Shown piece after piece: positions 1-6,563 of a stretch of DNA of 36,564 bases. The stretch is from contig DLNC01000013.1 in NCBI GenBank assembly GCA_002478265.1, forward strand, positions 1-36,564, given 5' to 3'. Position 1 is the first letter of the stretch; the number at the start of each line of letters is the position of its first letter. The notes under the pieces are model-generated. The model was not told the origin of the DNA. It searched no databases and was given only the letters and a program-made list of their open reading frames with translations. The stretch is from Syntrophaceae bacterium UBA7520. Its GTDB lineage: Bacteria > Desulfobacterota > Syntrophia > Syntrophales > Smithellaceae. The translations under genes and the position numbers were made by a program.

Positions 1-2
1 TA

Positions 3-239
3 GTTTCCGGGGGGAAGGTCAAACGCGCATTAGCAATTATTTTTCTTACCCAAAACATCAATAAATATAAAGCAGGAACCAATATAGATGTGGATGACAA
101 AATAAAGCTACTTTTGAATGAACCGACCATACGCTATGAATTTGACGCAGTTGCATGGTGTTTCCCTAAAATAATGAAAAACAAGGATTTTCCCGGGGTC
201 ATTTTGTCTGTTAAATGTGTCAGTTCTTGCTTAAGTTAA
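3..239 (+). CDS. Partial hypothetical protein (C-terminal 78 residues)
   Basis: An open frame runs in from the left edge and ends at TAA 237-239, so the true start lies outside the window. The visible residues begin VSGGKVKRALAIIF and end CVSSCLS, with a basic start and a KIKLLLNEP stretch. I recognise no family. Base composition is AT-rich like the two genes that follow and unlike the helicase region further right, suggesting one accessory block. The call as coding rests only on 78 uninterrupted codons with plausible composition. Confidence 0.4.
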   Translation, partial: VSGGKVKRALAIIFLTQNINKYKAGTNIDVDDKIKLLLNEPTIRYEFDAVAWCFPKIMKNKDFPGVILSVKCVSSCLS

Positions 240-304
240 TCTTATTTTAAAATTAGCATTTAATAGTTTACAAAATAGAGTTAAATATTATTGGGATGTA
301 AACA

Positions 305-937
305 ATGCACGTCACCCAATCAATAGAAAGTAACGTTAATATCCTGGCGAGTTCTCCTTTGAAAGAGAATATAGTATCTGCTCTTACGGATATGCCTTTC
401 AGCTTGTATATTTGCGAGGATATTTCCGATGCCTTCATGATCCCCTGCTTTATTTTAATCCTGGATGGTGCTTTAATCACAAAAGATAATAAGATTATTG
501 ATACATGGGAATGCTGTTTGTGTGACTGGTCGGGCAAAAGAAAAAAATGCCTTAAATGCCGTAAACAACCGGAATGCGCTAAAGAAATCCCCCCGGAAGA
601 CGAGTATTTATTTTCATGGCCTCAATATAAGGAACCAGCCATACTTTTCAACGCGGATAAAAGAGAAAGAGATGTAGAAGGGCTTGTGTCTTTGATTCCG
701 CCAATTCCTGTAACCGAGCCGTTTTCTCAAGAGCTGGAAGAATGGATAAAATCAACCTGTCTGCAAAGGCAAAAGAAAGCATTAAAATGGCGCGACGAAT
801 TTGAAAAATGGCATGTTATTCAAAGGGAAAAAGATGCGGCAAAGCCAAAAACCTTTGCACAAATAGCAGAACAGAGATGGAGGCCAAAGGAGATGACTTT
901 TGAATTTCCGTCTCCGGAATTTGAGGACGATAAGTGA
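305..937 (+). CDS. Hypothetical protein with central cysteine cluster
   Basis: This is a 210-residue protein I do not recognise. The N-terminal third (about residues 1-68) has alternating hydrophobic stretches suggesting a small alpha/beta fold. Residues about 69-91 hold a dense cysteine group (CCLCDWSGKRKKCLKCRKQPEC is split as CCLC, CLKC and a final C), which could bind a metal. The C-terminal half is charged, probably helical, and ends in an acidic tail (PEFEDDK). No signal peptide or membrane segment is seen. The start has only a weak GGGATG ribosome-binding site. It lies in AT-rich sequence between two small accessory genes and appears monocistronic. Function is unknown. Confidence 0.55.
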   Translation: MHVTQSIESNVNILASSPLKENIVSALTDMPFSLYICEDISDAFMIPCFILILDGALITKDNKIIDTWECCLCDWSGKRKKCLKCRKQPECAKEIPPEDEYLFSWPQYKEPAILFNADKRERDVEGLVSLIPPIPVTEPFSQELEEWIKSTCLQRQKKALKWRDEFEKWHVIQREKDAAKPKTFAQIAEQRWRPKEMTFEFPSPEFEDDK

Positions 938-1067
938 AAGCATTTTTATCCGTTTCTAATATTCTCCAATAAATGTCAACAGCCCCAAATTATCCTTTAA
1001 CACAAAACATATTTATGATAATTTAACAGTTAGCGAACACATAAAATATCAGAAAGGAGCTTGCATT

Positions 1068-1346
1068 ATGGCAAAAATTTACGTTGTAGACCACGAACAC
1101 CAAGCAACAGTGAAAACATTTAAAGTTTCTCAAGATTATCAAGCCGATATTTGCGTATTTGTAGTTGATCAGGAATATAGAGCTAATGATGACTTTTTAT
1201 GGTATTATGTAAATCATGAACATCAGGCCACAACTAAAATCTATTGGGTGTCACAAGAACATCAGGCAGATCTAAAAATATTTTTCGTCGATCAGGAACA
1301 CCGTGCTAAGTGGAATAGAGGGCATGCTCTGCAAAAAAGGATTTAA
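1068..1346 (+). CDS. Six-repeat DUF6150-like protein (7_1 septoil-knot family candidate)
   Basis: The 92-residue protein is almost entirely a short tandem repeat. Six units end in (Q/R)A at residues 13, 26, 39, 54, 67 and 80, so the period is 13 residues with one two-residue insertion after the third unit. The unit reads roughly K-I-(Y/F)-x-V-(D/S/N)-x-E-(H/Y)-(Q/R)-A. Size and repeat pattern match my recollection of DUF6150 proteins, since renamed for the 7_1 knot found in a small Ureaplasma protein; this is recall, not a search. Every unit offers one beta-strand and a polar turn. A strong AGAAAGGAG site precedes the ATG. No signal peptide is present, so it is probably cytoplasmic. The biological role of the family is unknown. 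Confidence 0.75.
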   Translation: MAKIYVVDHEHQATVKTFKVSQDYQADICVFVVDQEYRANDDFLWYYVNHEHQATTKIYWVSQEHQADLKIFFVDQEHRAKWNRGHALQKRI

Positions 1347-1395
1347 CAAAAAAATAATTTTTATTAGTACAACTTGAAAATACTACGAGCATAAC

Positions 1396-1606
1396 ACTTA
1401 ATTTACCTTTTTCATTTCCCCAAAATCAATCCAATTATTTTTGGCACGATTTCCTTAGCGGTTTTGCCTACTTCCAGCGTTGGACCCACGCAGGAAGGGC
1501 AGCCGTAAGCGCAGGGGCATTTTTCAATTAAAGATCGCGCCGCGTTTAACAAATTTGCGTGTTCCCGGTAAAGCAGTTCGGAAAAGCCGATGCCGCCGGG
1601 GTAGGC
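1396..1606. repeat. Direct repeat copy A of helicase 3' end
   Basis: This stretch matches 2296-2505 in the same orientation at about 90 percent by eye, with the last ~45 bases (through GCCGCCGGGGTAGGC) identical. It covers the last 64 or so codons of the helicase gene plus a few bases past its stop. The two copies bracket the DUF2283/DUF4258-like gene pair. Confidence 0.85.
1412..1606 (-). pseudogene. Truncated helicase C-terminus (DUF1998 remnant)
   Basis: The reading frame encodes the C-terminal end of the neighbouring helicase, from AYPGGIGFSELLYREHANLL through the CPCAYGCPSC metal site to the final LILGK. About 62 residues are shared with only three substitutions (T to N, M to I, E to G). 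Upstream of 1606 the similarity stops abruptly. An in-frame TTG at 1627 is the only nearby start and lacks a good ribosome-binding site, so I read this as a gene fragment rather than a functional small protein. The helicase core is absent. Confidence 0.8.
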
Positions 1607-1740
1607 CACATTAAAGATTGAACGCAATCAAATCGCTTCTTTTTTAGATCATCCTTCGGGATGGTTTCCGCTTTACTCGTCCTGCAATTTTATGCCGCAA
1701 AGAACCTTGCCTTGAAACTTCTTAAATGTGCTTTACAAGG

Positions 1741-1959
1741 TCATGCTGCCACGGTGTGGACACTTGACGGAAGCCCGTTGAGAATCAATTCTTTTAATTG
1801 TATTTTTTTACTGGCGTTATCAATGTCGATTCCAACTAGATTGCCTTCGGCATCGTAATCCAAAACAACACCTTCGGAAATTTCTTTGCTTTCCGCGCTT
1901 TTATTTTCGGATAAGTCAATATAGAGAGAATCTGTTTCTGGATAATAGTTAAGTCTCAT
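1741..1959 (-). CDS. DUF2283 family protein (putative antitoxin)
   Basis: This 72-residue protein has the typical DUF2283 start, MRLNYYPETDSLYIDLSE, followed by EGVVLDYDAEGNLVGIDIDNAS, the hallmark acidic beta-hairpin segment of the family. It is the second gene of a two-gene unit: its ATG overlaps the stop of the upstream gene as ATGA (1956-1959), which implies translational coupling. DUF2283 genes are often found next to DUF4258 or RelE-like genes, and an antitoxin role has been proposed from such pairing. That role here is inference. The family identification is fairly secure. Confidence 0.75.
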   Translation of the reverse strand: MRLNYYPETDSLYIDLSENKSAESKEISEGVVLDYDAEGNLVGIDIDNASKKIQLKELILNGLPSSVHTVAA

Positions 1960-2198
1960 TTTTTATACCCCCTATCGGGAAAGGCATTATGAATGGTTTT
2001 TTTATCATTGAGTGTAACTACCCGCAAGATACGGTTTTCAAGCGCTTCAACAATACCCCAAAACCGGTAACGATTATTATCTTGAGGTTCAACTTTCAGC
2101 GGATTCTCAATAACATTAATGCACCATTCTTTTTTTAAATATGGCCGCTTTCTTAATACTTCCTTTTCAAAATACTCAGTGAAAGTGTATTTTTCCAT
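1956..2198 (-). CDS. DUF4258-like small protein (putative toxin)
   Basis: This is an 80-residue protein ending in NAFPDRGYKK. The segment RYRFWGIVEALENRILRVVTLNDKKTIHNAFPDR resembles the C-terminal beta-sheet of DUF4258/BrnT/RelE-like RNase-fold proteins: a strand, a charged turn, RVVT, then a conserved-looking N-A-F-P-D-R. It lies first in the pair and overlaps the DUF2283 gene by four bases. No strong ribosome-binding site is visible before its ATG, and an inverted repeat sits 12 bases upstream. Toxicity is inferred from family resemblance and gene arrangement; a non-toxin partner of DUF2283 is the alternative. Confidence 0.6.
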   Translation of the reverse strand: MEKYTFTEYFEKEVLRKRPYLKKEWCINVIENPLKVEPQDNNRYRFWGIVEALENRILRVVTLNDKKTIHNAFPDRGYKK

Positions 2199-2210
2199 TT
2201 ATTTTTTTAT

Positions 2211-2225
2211 AACACATTTTGTGTT
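2211..2225. promoter_or_regulatory. Inverted repeat, possible autoregulatory operator
   Basis: AACACA-TTT-TGTGTT is a perfect 6-3-6 inverted repeat just upstream of the minus-strand gene starting at 2198. On that strand it runs into TTATAA, a possible -10 element. Position and symmetry fit an operator for the small gene pair, but no binding protein is known. Confidence 0.4.
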
Positions 2226-2295
2226 CTTTAAAAAGATTTTAAAATCCGGCTCCTGGGCATGCGCCAGCGCGATTCCGCAATGCCGGAGATATAAA

Positions 2296-2505
2296 ACTTA
2301 AGTCACCTTTTCATTTTCCCAAAATCAATTCGATAATTTTCGGCACCATTTCTTTAGCGGTTTTGCCGACTTCCAGCGTGGGGCCGACGCACGAGGGGCA
2401 GCCGTAGGCGCACGGGCATTTTTCAATTAAAGAACGCGCCGCGGTTAATAGATTCGCGTGTTCCCGGTAAAGCAGTTCGGAAAAGCCGATGCCGCCGGGG
2501 TAGGC
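2296..2505. repeat. Direct repeat copy B of helicase 3' end
   Basis: This is the intact-gene partner of the repeat at 1396-1606, covering the helicase stop codon and last 64 or so codons. The separation between matching bases is about 900. Recombination between the copies would delete the intervening two-gene module and leave one helicase 3' end. Confidence 0.85.
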
Positions 2506-4692
2506 GTCAAAAACAAAGATCGTCGGATCGAATTCGTCAATCCGCGCGCCGGATTTTTCGCTGAAATTATCGGGACGCCCTTCGGAAAAGGAAGTTATCA
2601 CGCGCCCCGCTTTTCCCTGGCTCACAAACCACTCGCCCGATTTGTCGCCCAGCGCGCGGTCGATATCATGGGTATCGGCCATCAAAAACATCGCGGATAA
2701 ATGATGCAGCGTGTAGGCGAGACCCGAAAGCCCGTCAATAATTTCCGCGGGAGAAAAATTAAGTTTGCGCAGACGATCGCGCGGGATGGTAAACCAGTAA
2801 CTGGTGGTGTGCATGTCTTTTTCCGGCAGATTCACATCGCCGTAACCCAGATTTTCGGATGTGTAGAATTTGATTTTTTTAAAGCCCACAACCTTGCGTA
2901 CGACCTGCACTTCGCCGTGTTCCACAATCGCGCCTTCATCCTTGTGTTTATCAAACGCGTCAATCACGCGCACGTTGGTGTAGGTCATGGCATCAGTGTA
3001 ATAATCGGAATCCACCTTGCGCACATAAGCTTTTTTGCCTTCCAGATCGAGCTTGTCCACGTGATACTGCTCTGAGGCCATCATATAAATCGCCTCGTCA
3101 TGCAGGGCGGTAAAGGCGCTGTCCCAATCCACCTCGGCGATGACTTTGTGTTTGCCTGCTTCTGTTGTATCCACGACAACAACGTTTTCCGGATTAATCG
3201 CGCGCAAGCTGATTTCATCCGCAGGATAACTTTCCGCCGCCCAGTGCCAGCGATCGTCGGTCTGGTGCAGGACGCCTTTTTCTTCCAGGTATTGCAGAAA
3301 TTCCTCCAGGTTTTCTTCGCCAAATTTTTCTCCTTTTTCAAATGGCAATTCAAAAGCCGCGCTCTTTATGTGATGCAGTAAAATCAGGAGATTATCCGGA
3401 TTGATGCGGCAATGCTCCGGCGATAAGGAAAAAAAGTAGTCAGGATTTTCCATGATGAACTGATCCAGCGGATTGCTGCGCGCGATAAGCATGGCCAGGC
3501 TGTGTCCGCTCCGTCTTCCGGCGCGGCCCGCCTGCTGCCAGGTGCTGGCAATCGAGCCGGGATAACCGACCATGACGCACGCTTCCAGATCGCCGATATC
3601 GATGCCCAGCTCCAGCGCGTTGGTGCTGATCACGCCCATAACTTCGCGCGTGCGCAGGCCTTTTTCGATTTCGCGTCGCAGGTTCGGCAGATACCCGCCG
3701 CGGTAGCCGGTGACAAAATGGTCGTCCAGCGGCTTGGTTTTCACAAATTTATCTTTGAGATATTTGGTCAGCACCTCAACATTGAGACGACTGGTGGCAA
3801 AAATTATCGTCTGAATATCGTTGCCGATAAGATCGGAGGCGATTTTGCGCGCGGGCGTCATCGCGCTTTGCCGGATTCCCAGTTCGCGGTTGATGATGGG
3901 CGGATTGAAAAGAATAAAAGTCTTGGCCGCGGTAGGCGCGCCGCTTTTGTCGATAAGAGCCACTTCGCGCTCCAGTATTTTTTCGGCATGCTCTCTGGGG
4001 TTGGCCACCGTGGCCGAACAACAGATGAAAACGGGATTGGCGCCGTAAAAACGGCAGATGCGCACGAGCCGGCGGATGACATTGGCAAAGTGCGAGCCGA
4101 AGATGCCGCGGTAAATATGCAGTTCGTCAATAACCACGTATTTTAAATTGGCGAAAAGCTTCTGCCATTTGGTGTGATGCGGCAGGATTCCCGCGTGCAG
4201 CATGTCGGGATTGGTAACCACAACATGACCCAGCTTACGGATGGCCTGGCGCGCGTCATCGGGCGTATCGCCGTCGTAGGTGTAGGTTTTTATATCGGCC
4301 TGAAGATCGGTGATCAGAGAGTGAATCTCGTGCATCTGATCCTGCGCCAGAGCTTTCGTTGGGAAAAGGTACAAAGCGCGTGTTTCCGGCTGCTCCAGAA
4401 TGCTTTGGAGCACCGGCAGATTGTAGCAGAGCGTCTTGCCGCTGGCGGTCGGCGTGACGAGTACAACATCTTTGCCGTTGCGGATAAAACGGATGGCCTG
4501 CGCCTGATGCCGGTAAAGTTTTTCCATGCCGCGTTTTTTGAGGACATCGAGCAGGCGCGGAGTCACCCAGGCGGGATAGTCTTCAAAATCGCCAGGTTTG
4601 GCGGGAATTTCCACCACCGCGGCGGCGTTGGCATGGAAGCTTTTATTCTTTTTCAGGCGGGCAACCCATTCTTCGAGTGTAAGTTTGGCCAT
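2311..4692 (-). CDS. DEAD/DEAH-box helicase with DUF1998 C-terminus (MrfA/YprA type)
   Basis: This is a 793-residue superfamily 2 DNA helicase. Motif I is TPTASGKT (80-87), motif II DELH (189-192), motif III SAT (226-228), and motif VI QQAGRAGRR (386-394), preceded by the STNALELGIDIG motif V region. The C-terminal DUF1998 part includes FDAYPGGIGFSELLY and a four-Cys site C759-C761-C765-C768 in CPCAYGCPSC. That layout is known from Bacillus MrfA (YprA), a 3'-5' DNA helicase in mitomycin damage repair, and from related archaeal and eukaryotic helicases. A DNA-repair role is therefore likely, but no MrfB-like exonuclease lies nearby. Length is normal and all motifs are intact. A good promoter lies just upstream. 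Its last ~64 codons are duplicated at 1412-1606. Confidence 0.93.
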   Translation of the reverse strand: MAKLTLEEWVARLKKNKSFHANAAAVVEIPAKPGDFEDYPAWVTPRLLDVLKKRGMEKLYRHQAQAIRFIRNGKDVVLVTPTASGKTLCYNLPVLQSILEQPETRALYLFPTKALAQDQMHEIHSLITDLQADIKTYTYDGDTPDDARQAIRKLGHVVVTNPDMLHAGILPHHTKWQKLFANLKYVVIDELHIYRGIFGSHFANVIRRLVRICRFYGANPVFICCSATVANPREHAEKILEREVALIDKSGAPTAAKTFILFNPPIINRELGIRQSAMTPARKIASDLIGNDIQTIIFATSRLNVEVLTKYLKDKFVKTKPLDDHFVTGYRGGYLPNLRREIEKGLRTREVMGVISTNALELGIDIGDLEACVMVGYPGSIASTWQQAGRAGRRSGHSLAMLIARSNPLDQFIMENPDYFFSLSPEHCRINPDNLLILLHHIKSAAFELPFEKGEKFGEENLEEFLQYLEEKGVLHQTDDRWHWAAESYPADEISLRAINPENVVVVDTTEAGKHKVIAEVDWDSAFTALHDEAIYMMASEQYHVDKLDLEGKKAYVRKVDSDYYTDAMTYTNVRVIDAFDKHKDEGAIVEHGEVQVVRKVVGFKKIKFYTSENLGYGDVNLPEKDMHTTSYWFTIPRDRLRKLNFSPAEIIDGLSGLAYTLHHLSAMFLMADTHDIDRALGDKSGEWFVSQGKAGRVITSFSEGRPDNFSEKSGARIDEFDPTIFVFDAYPGGIGFSELLYREHANLLTAARSLIEKCPCAYGCPSCVGPTLEVGKTAKEMVPKIIELILGK

Positions 4693-4713
4693 AAAATTTC
4701 TTTCTGCAGGCGT

Positions 4714-4741
4714 ATTATAATCAAATCGCGCGATATGACAA
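4714..4741 (-). promoter_or_regulatory. Sigma70-like promoter for the helicase gene
   Basis: On the minus strand TTGTCA (4741-4736) is followed after 16 bases by TATAAT (4719-4714), ending 21 bases before the ATG at 4692. The spacer contains the perfect palindrome ATCGCGCGAT (4725-4734), which could be a repressor site. The leader would be very short. Confidence 0.6.
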
Positions 4742-4850
4742 CAGGCAGTTTTCCGACGTAAACAGAAATCAATATTGCTTCAGTAACTTAAAGTAAGCTG
4801 AAGAGGAAAGAATAGTGTTAATATGCCTGAATTTATGATAAATATTTACC

Positions 4851-5045
4851 ATGCGAATGAACAGAAACATTGTCAAGAAAACCAGAATTGACGATCCGCA
4901 ATTGGTCAAAGATGAAGTCCTCTACTGGCTGAGCCGCCCGTCTCAGGAGCGGATCGCGGCAGTGGATTATTTACGGAAAGTAAATTATGGAAGTACAGCA
5001 AGACTTCAAAGAGTTGCTCGCGTTATTCAACGCCCACAAAGTTGA
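4851..5045 (+). CDS. Small protein of the nucleotidyltransferase-linked pair
   Basis: This 64-residue basic protein contains EVLYWLSRPSQERIAAVDYLRK followed by YGSTARLQRVARVIQ. This pattern (R-I-A-A-V-x-x-L-R-K, then R-L-Q-R-V-A-R-V) is one I recognise from many small proteins encoded just upstream of, and overlapping, single-domain nucleotidyltransferase genes. The overlap with the next gene is 59 bases in a different frame, too long to be casual, and the codons for YGSTARLQRVARVIQ coincide with the start of the downstream protein. No clear ribosome-binding site is present at 4851; an ATG two codons later is equally possible. A partner or antitoxin-like role is inference. Confidence 0.65.
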   Translation: MRMNRNIVKKTRIDDPQLVKDEVLYWLSRPSQERIAAVDYLRKVNYGSTARLQRVARVIQRPQS

Positions 5046-5433
5046 ATACATCATTGTCGGAGCTTACGCGCTCGCCTTTCACGGTGCGCCTCGTTTTACC
5101 GGCGATATTGATATATTGGTGCGGCCTCTGCAGGAAAACGCAAAAAAAATATTATCCGCGTTGGAAGATTTTGGGTTCGGCTCCGTTAACCTGACCATTG
5201 ACGATTTTCAAAAATCTGATCACGTGGTTCAGCTAGGTCATCCGCCGGTGCGCGTTGATATTGTTACTTCCATAACCGGAGTTACCTGGGAAGAGGCGGA
5301 TCAGGGAAAGCAGACGGGTTTGTACGGAGATGTTCCCGTATTTTTTCTGGGCAAAGAGCAATACATTGCCAACAAGCGCGCCACGGGCAGGCTGAAGGAC
5401 AGGGCGGATTTGGAAGCGCTTGGCGAAAAGTAA
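4987..5433 (+). CDS. MNT-type nucleotidyltransferase domain protein
   Basis: This 148-residue protein has the minimal pol-beta nucleotidyltransferase pattern: an amphipathic first helix, VEYIIVGAYALAFHGAPRFTGDIDILV with the metal-binding pair D40 and D42, then a beta-strand carrying VRVDIVTSI. The C-terminus (KEQYIANKRATGRLKDRADLEAL) matches the ending of the AbiEii/DUF6036-type family, which often reads NKRATGRPKDLADLE. The enzyme presumably transfers a nucleotide to RNA or protein, but substrates for this branch are not established. It overlaps the upstream small gene by 59 bases, so the two are likely one functional unit, possibly toxin-antitoxin. The GAY in place of the canonical GS motif is common in this branch. 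Confidence 0.8.
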   Translation: MEVQQDFKELLALFNAHKVEYIIVGAYALAFHGAPRFTGDIDILVRPLQENAKKILSALEDFGFGSVNLTIDDFQKSDHVVQLGHPPVRVDIVTSITGVTWEEADQGKQTGLYGDVPVFFLGKEQYIANKRATGRLKDRADLEALGEK

Positions 5434-5484
5434 TTTCATGCTGCCGTGAAAATGCTGCCGTTGTTTTTATCAAGGAAAAATTAA

Positions 5485-6051
5485 ATGAAAAAGGTAAAAA
5501 TATTTTTACTGATAGCGGCTTTGGCGATGCTCACGGGTTGCCCCGTTGTTTCCAAAAATATCGTCGGCCTGGAAGATTATAAAATCGACGCGCAAAAGCT
5601 CGACGGCACATGGATAAACCAGGACGGCGCCATACTGATAAAAACTCTGGATGCCGAAAAAGGCATCATAAAAATTATTTTTCTGGAAGACAAAGACGAT
5701 ATCGAAAAAGCCACGATAAAAATTATGAAAGGCAAGGCGTGGTTGTATTTCAATATGCTGCCCGAAGATAGCGATAAAGAGCCGGAATATCTCTGGGGCA
5801 GGTTTGCTTGGGAAGAAGGCCGGATTATTTTCTGGCACGCCGCCAATGACGCTTTTGCCGAGGCGGTAAAAAAGCGCAAAATCAAGGGAACGATAGACAA
5901 AAAGAAAGATATCAGCGGCAAACTCTCATGGGAAACATCCACGGTCATTCTCACCGACAGCGCGAAGAATATCATCAACCTGGTGGAATCTTCCGATAAG
6001 AATTATTTTGTCTGGGATGATCCTACCATATTTATCAAGTTGGCAAAATAA
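5485..6051 (+). CDS. Putative lipoprotein of unknown function
   Basis: The 188-residue product begins with a basic n-region (MKKVKIF), a hydrophobic core and the lipobox LTGC, with Cys19 as the predicted lipidated residue. The mature part is rich in lysine, tryptophan and aspartate with alternating beta-strand-like segments (LDGTWINQDGAILIKTL, ATIKIMKGKAWLYF, GKLSWETSTVILT), suggesting a lipocalin-like or other beta-barrel/sandwich fold. No enzyme motif was seen. An AAGGA site lies ten bases before the ATG. It is followed 29 bases later by the DUF2007-like gene in the same direction. Export and lipidation are well supported; the function is unknown. Confidence 0.75.
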   Translation: MKKVKIFLLIAALAMLTGCPVVSKNIVGLEDYKIDAQKLDGTWINQDGAILIKTLDAEKGIIKIIFLEDKDDIEKATIKIMKGKAWLYFNMLPEDSDKEPEYLWGRFAWEEGRIIFWHAANDAFAEAVKKRKIKGTIDKKKDISGKLSWETSTVILTDSAKNIINLVESSDKNYFVWDDPTIFIKLAK

Positions 6052-6080
6052 ATTGAGGTTTAATCTCAGAAAGATTTTTT

Positions 6081-6398
6081 ATGTTCTGCCCCAAATGTAA
6101 AGGCGAATACCGGGAAGGCTTTTATAAGTGCGCTGATTGCGATGTTTATCTGGTCGGCGAATTGCCGCAAGCTTCCACTCGTGAAAGCGACGATGAATTT
6201 GTGGAGGTATTTTCCACCTATAACCAGGGCGAAATTGCTTTTATCAAATCCGTCCTGGACGGCGAGGGGATAACCTATTTTTTTCAGGGTGAAGGCACAA
6301 CAATGCTCATCGCCGCCGGCGCCTACGCTAGGCTTCTGGTCAAGGCCGACGAGGCAAAAACAGCCAGAGAAATTCTGCGGGACTTGGGGTTTTTGTAG
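6081..6398 (+). CDS. DUF2007-like protein with N-terminal zinc ribbon
   Basis: This is a 105-residue protein. Residues 3-20 carry CPKC-x10-CADC (C3, C6, C17, C20), a small zinc ribbon. Residues about 40-105 match the DUF2007 'putative signal transducing protein' pattern: EVFSTYNQGEIAFIKSVLDGEGI, a central strand pair and the typical ending RLLVKADEAKTAREILRDLG. Family members are widespread and uncharacterised. No membrane segment is present. The ribosome-binding site is weak. It probably shares a transcript with the lipoprotein gene 29 bases upstream. Confidence 0.8.
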   Translation: MFCPKCKGEYREGFYKCADCDVYLVGELPQASTRESDDEFVEVFSTYNQGEIAFIKSVLDGEGITYFFQGEGTTMLIAAGAYARLLVKADEAKTAREILRDLGFL

Positions 6399-6515
6399 CA
6401 GTTACTGTATCAATTTAATATCTATGGAACTGCTGTAAAATTAAAAGCGGTATTTCAGCCCAGTTTATGTCTATGCTGAAAAAATACAAGATCAAATAAA
6501 CAACAGGAATATATG

Positions 6516-6544
6516 CGCAGCCCGGTTAAAAAGGCCAGGCTGCG
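6516..6544 (-). terminator. Possible terminator hairpin after the CoA-transferase gene
   Basis: CGCAGCC and GGCTGCG form a 7-bp stem that can extend by a wobble pair and two GC pairs around a loop containing five T residues (read on the minus strand). It lies 20 bases past the CoA-transferase stop. There is no clean T-run after the stem on either strand, so termination is uncertain. Confidence 0.35.
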
Positions 6545-6563
6545 TTTGGATTAAAAGTCAAAT

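Noticed and set aside
1347..1395. A/T hairpin after the repeat-protein gene as a terminator
   Set aside because: AAAAATAATTTTT has no GC pairs, so a stable terminator stem is unlikely.
1661..1858. 65-codon plus-strand frame before the DUF2283 gene
   Set aside because: Half of it lies antisense to the recognised DUF2283 gene, and the rest shows no family pattern.
3502..4146. Long plus-strand frame opposite the helicase
   Set aside because: It mirrors the GC-rich codons of a helicase with all motifs intact. Its translation is low in recognisable pattern and rich in shadow-type Arg/Ala/Gly.
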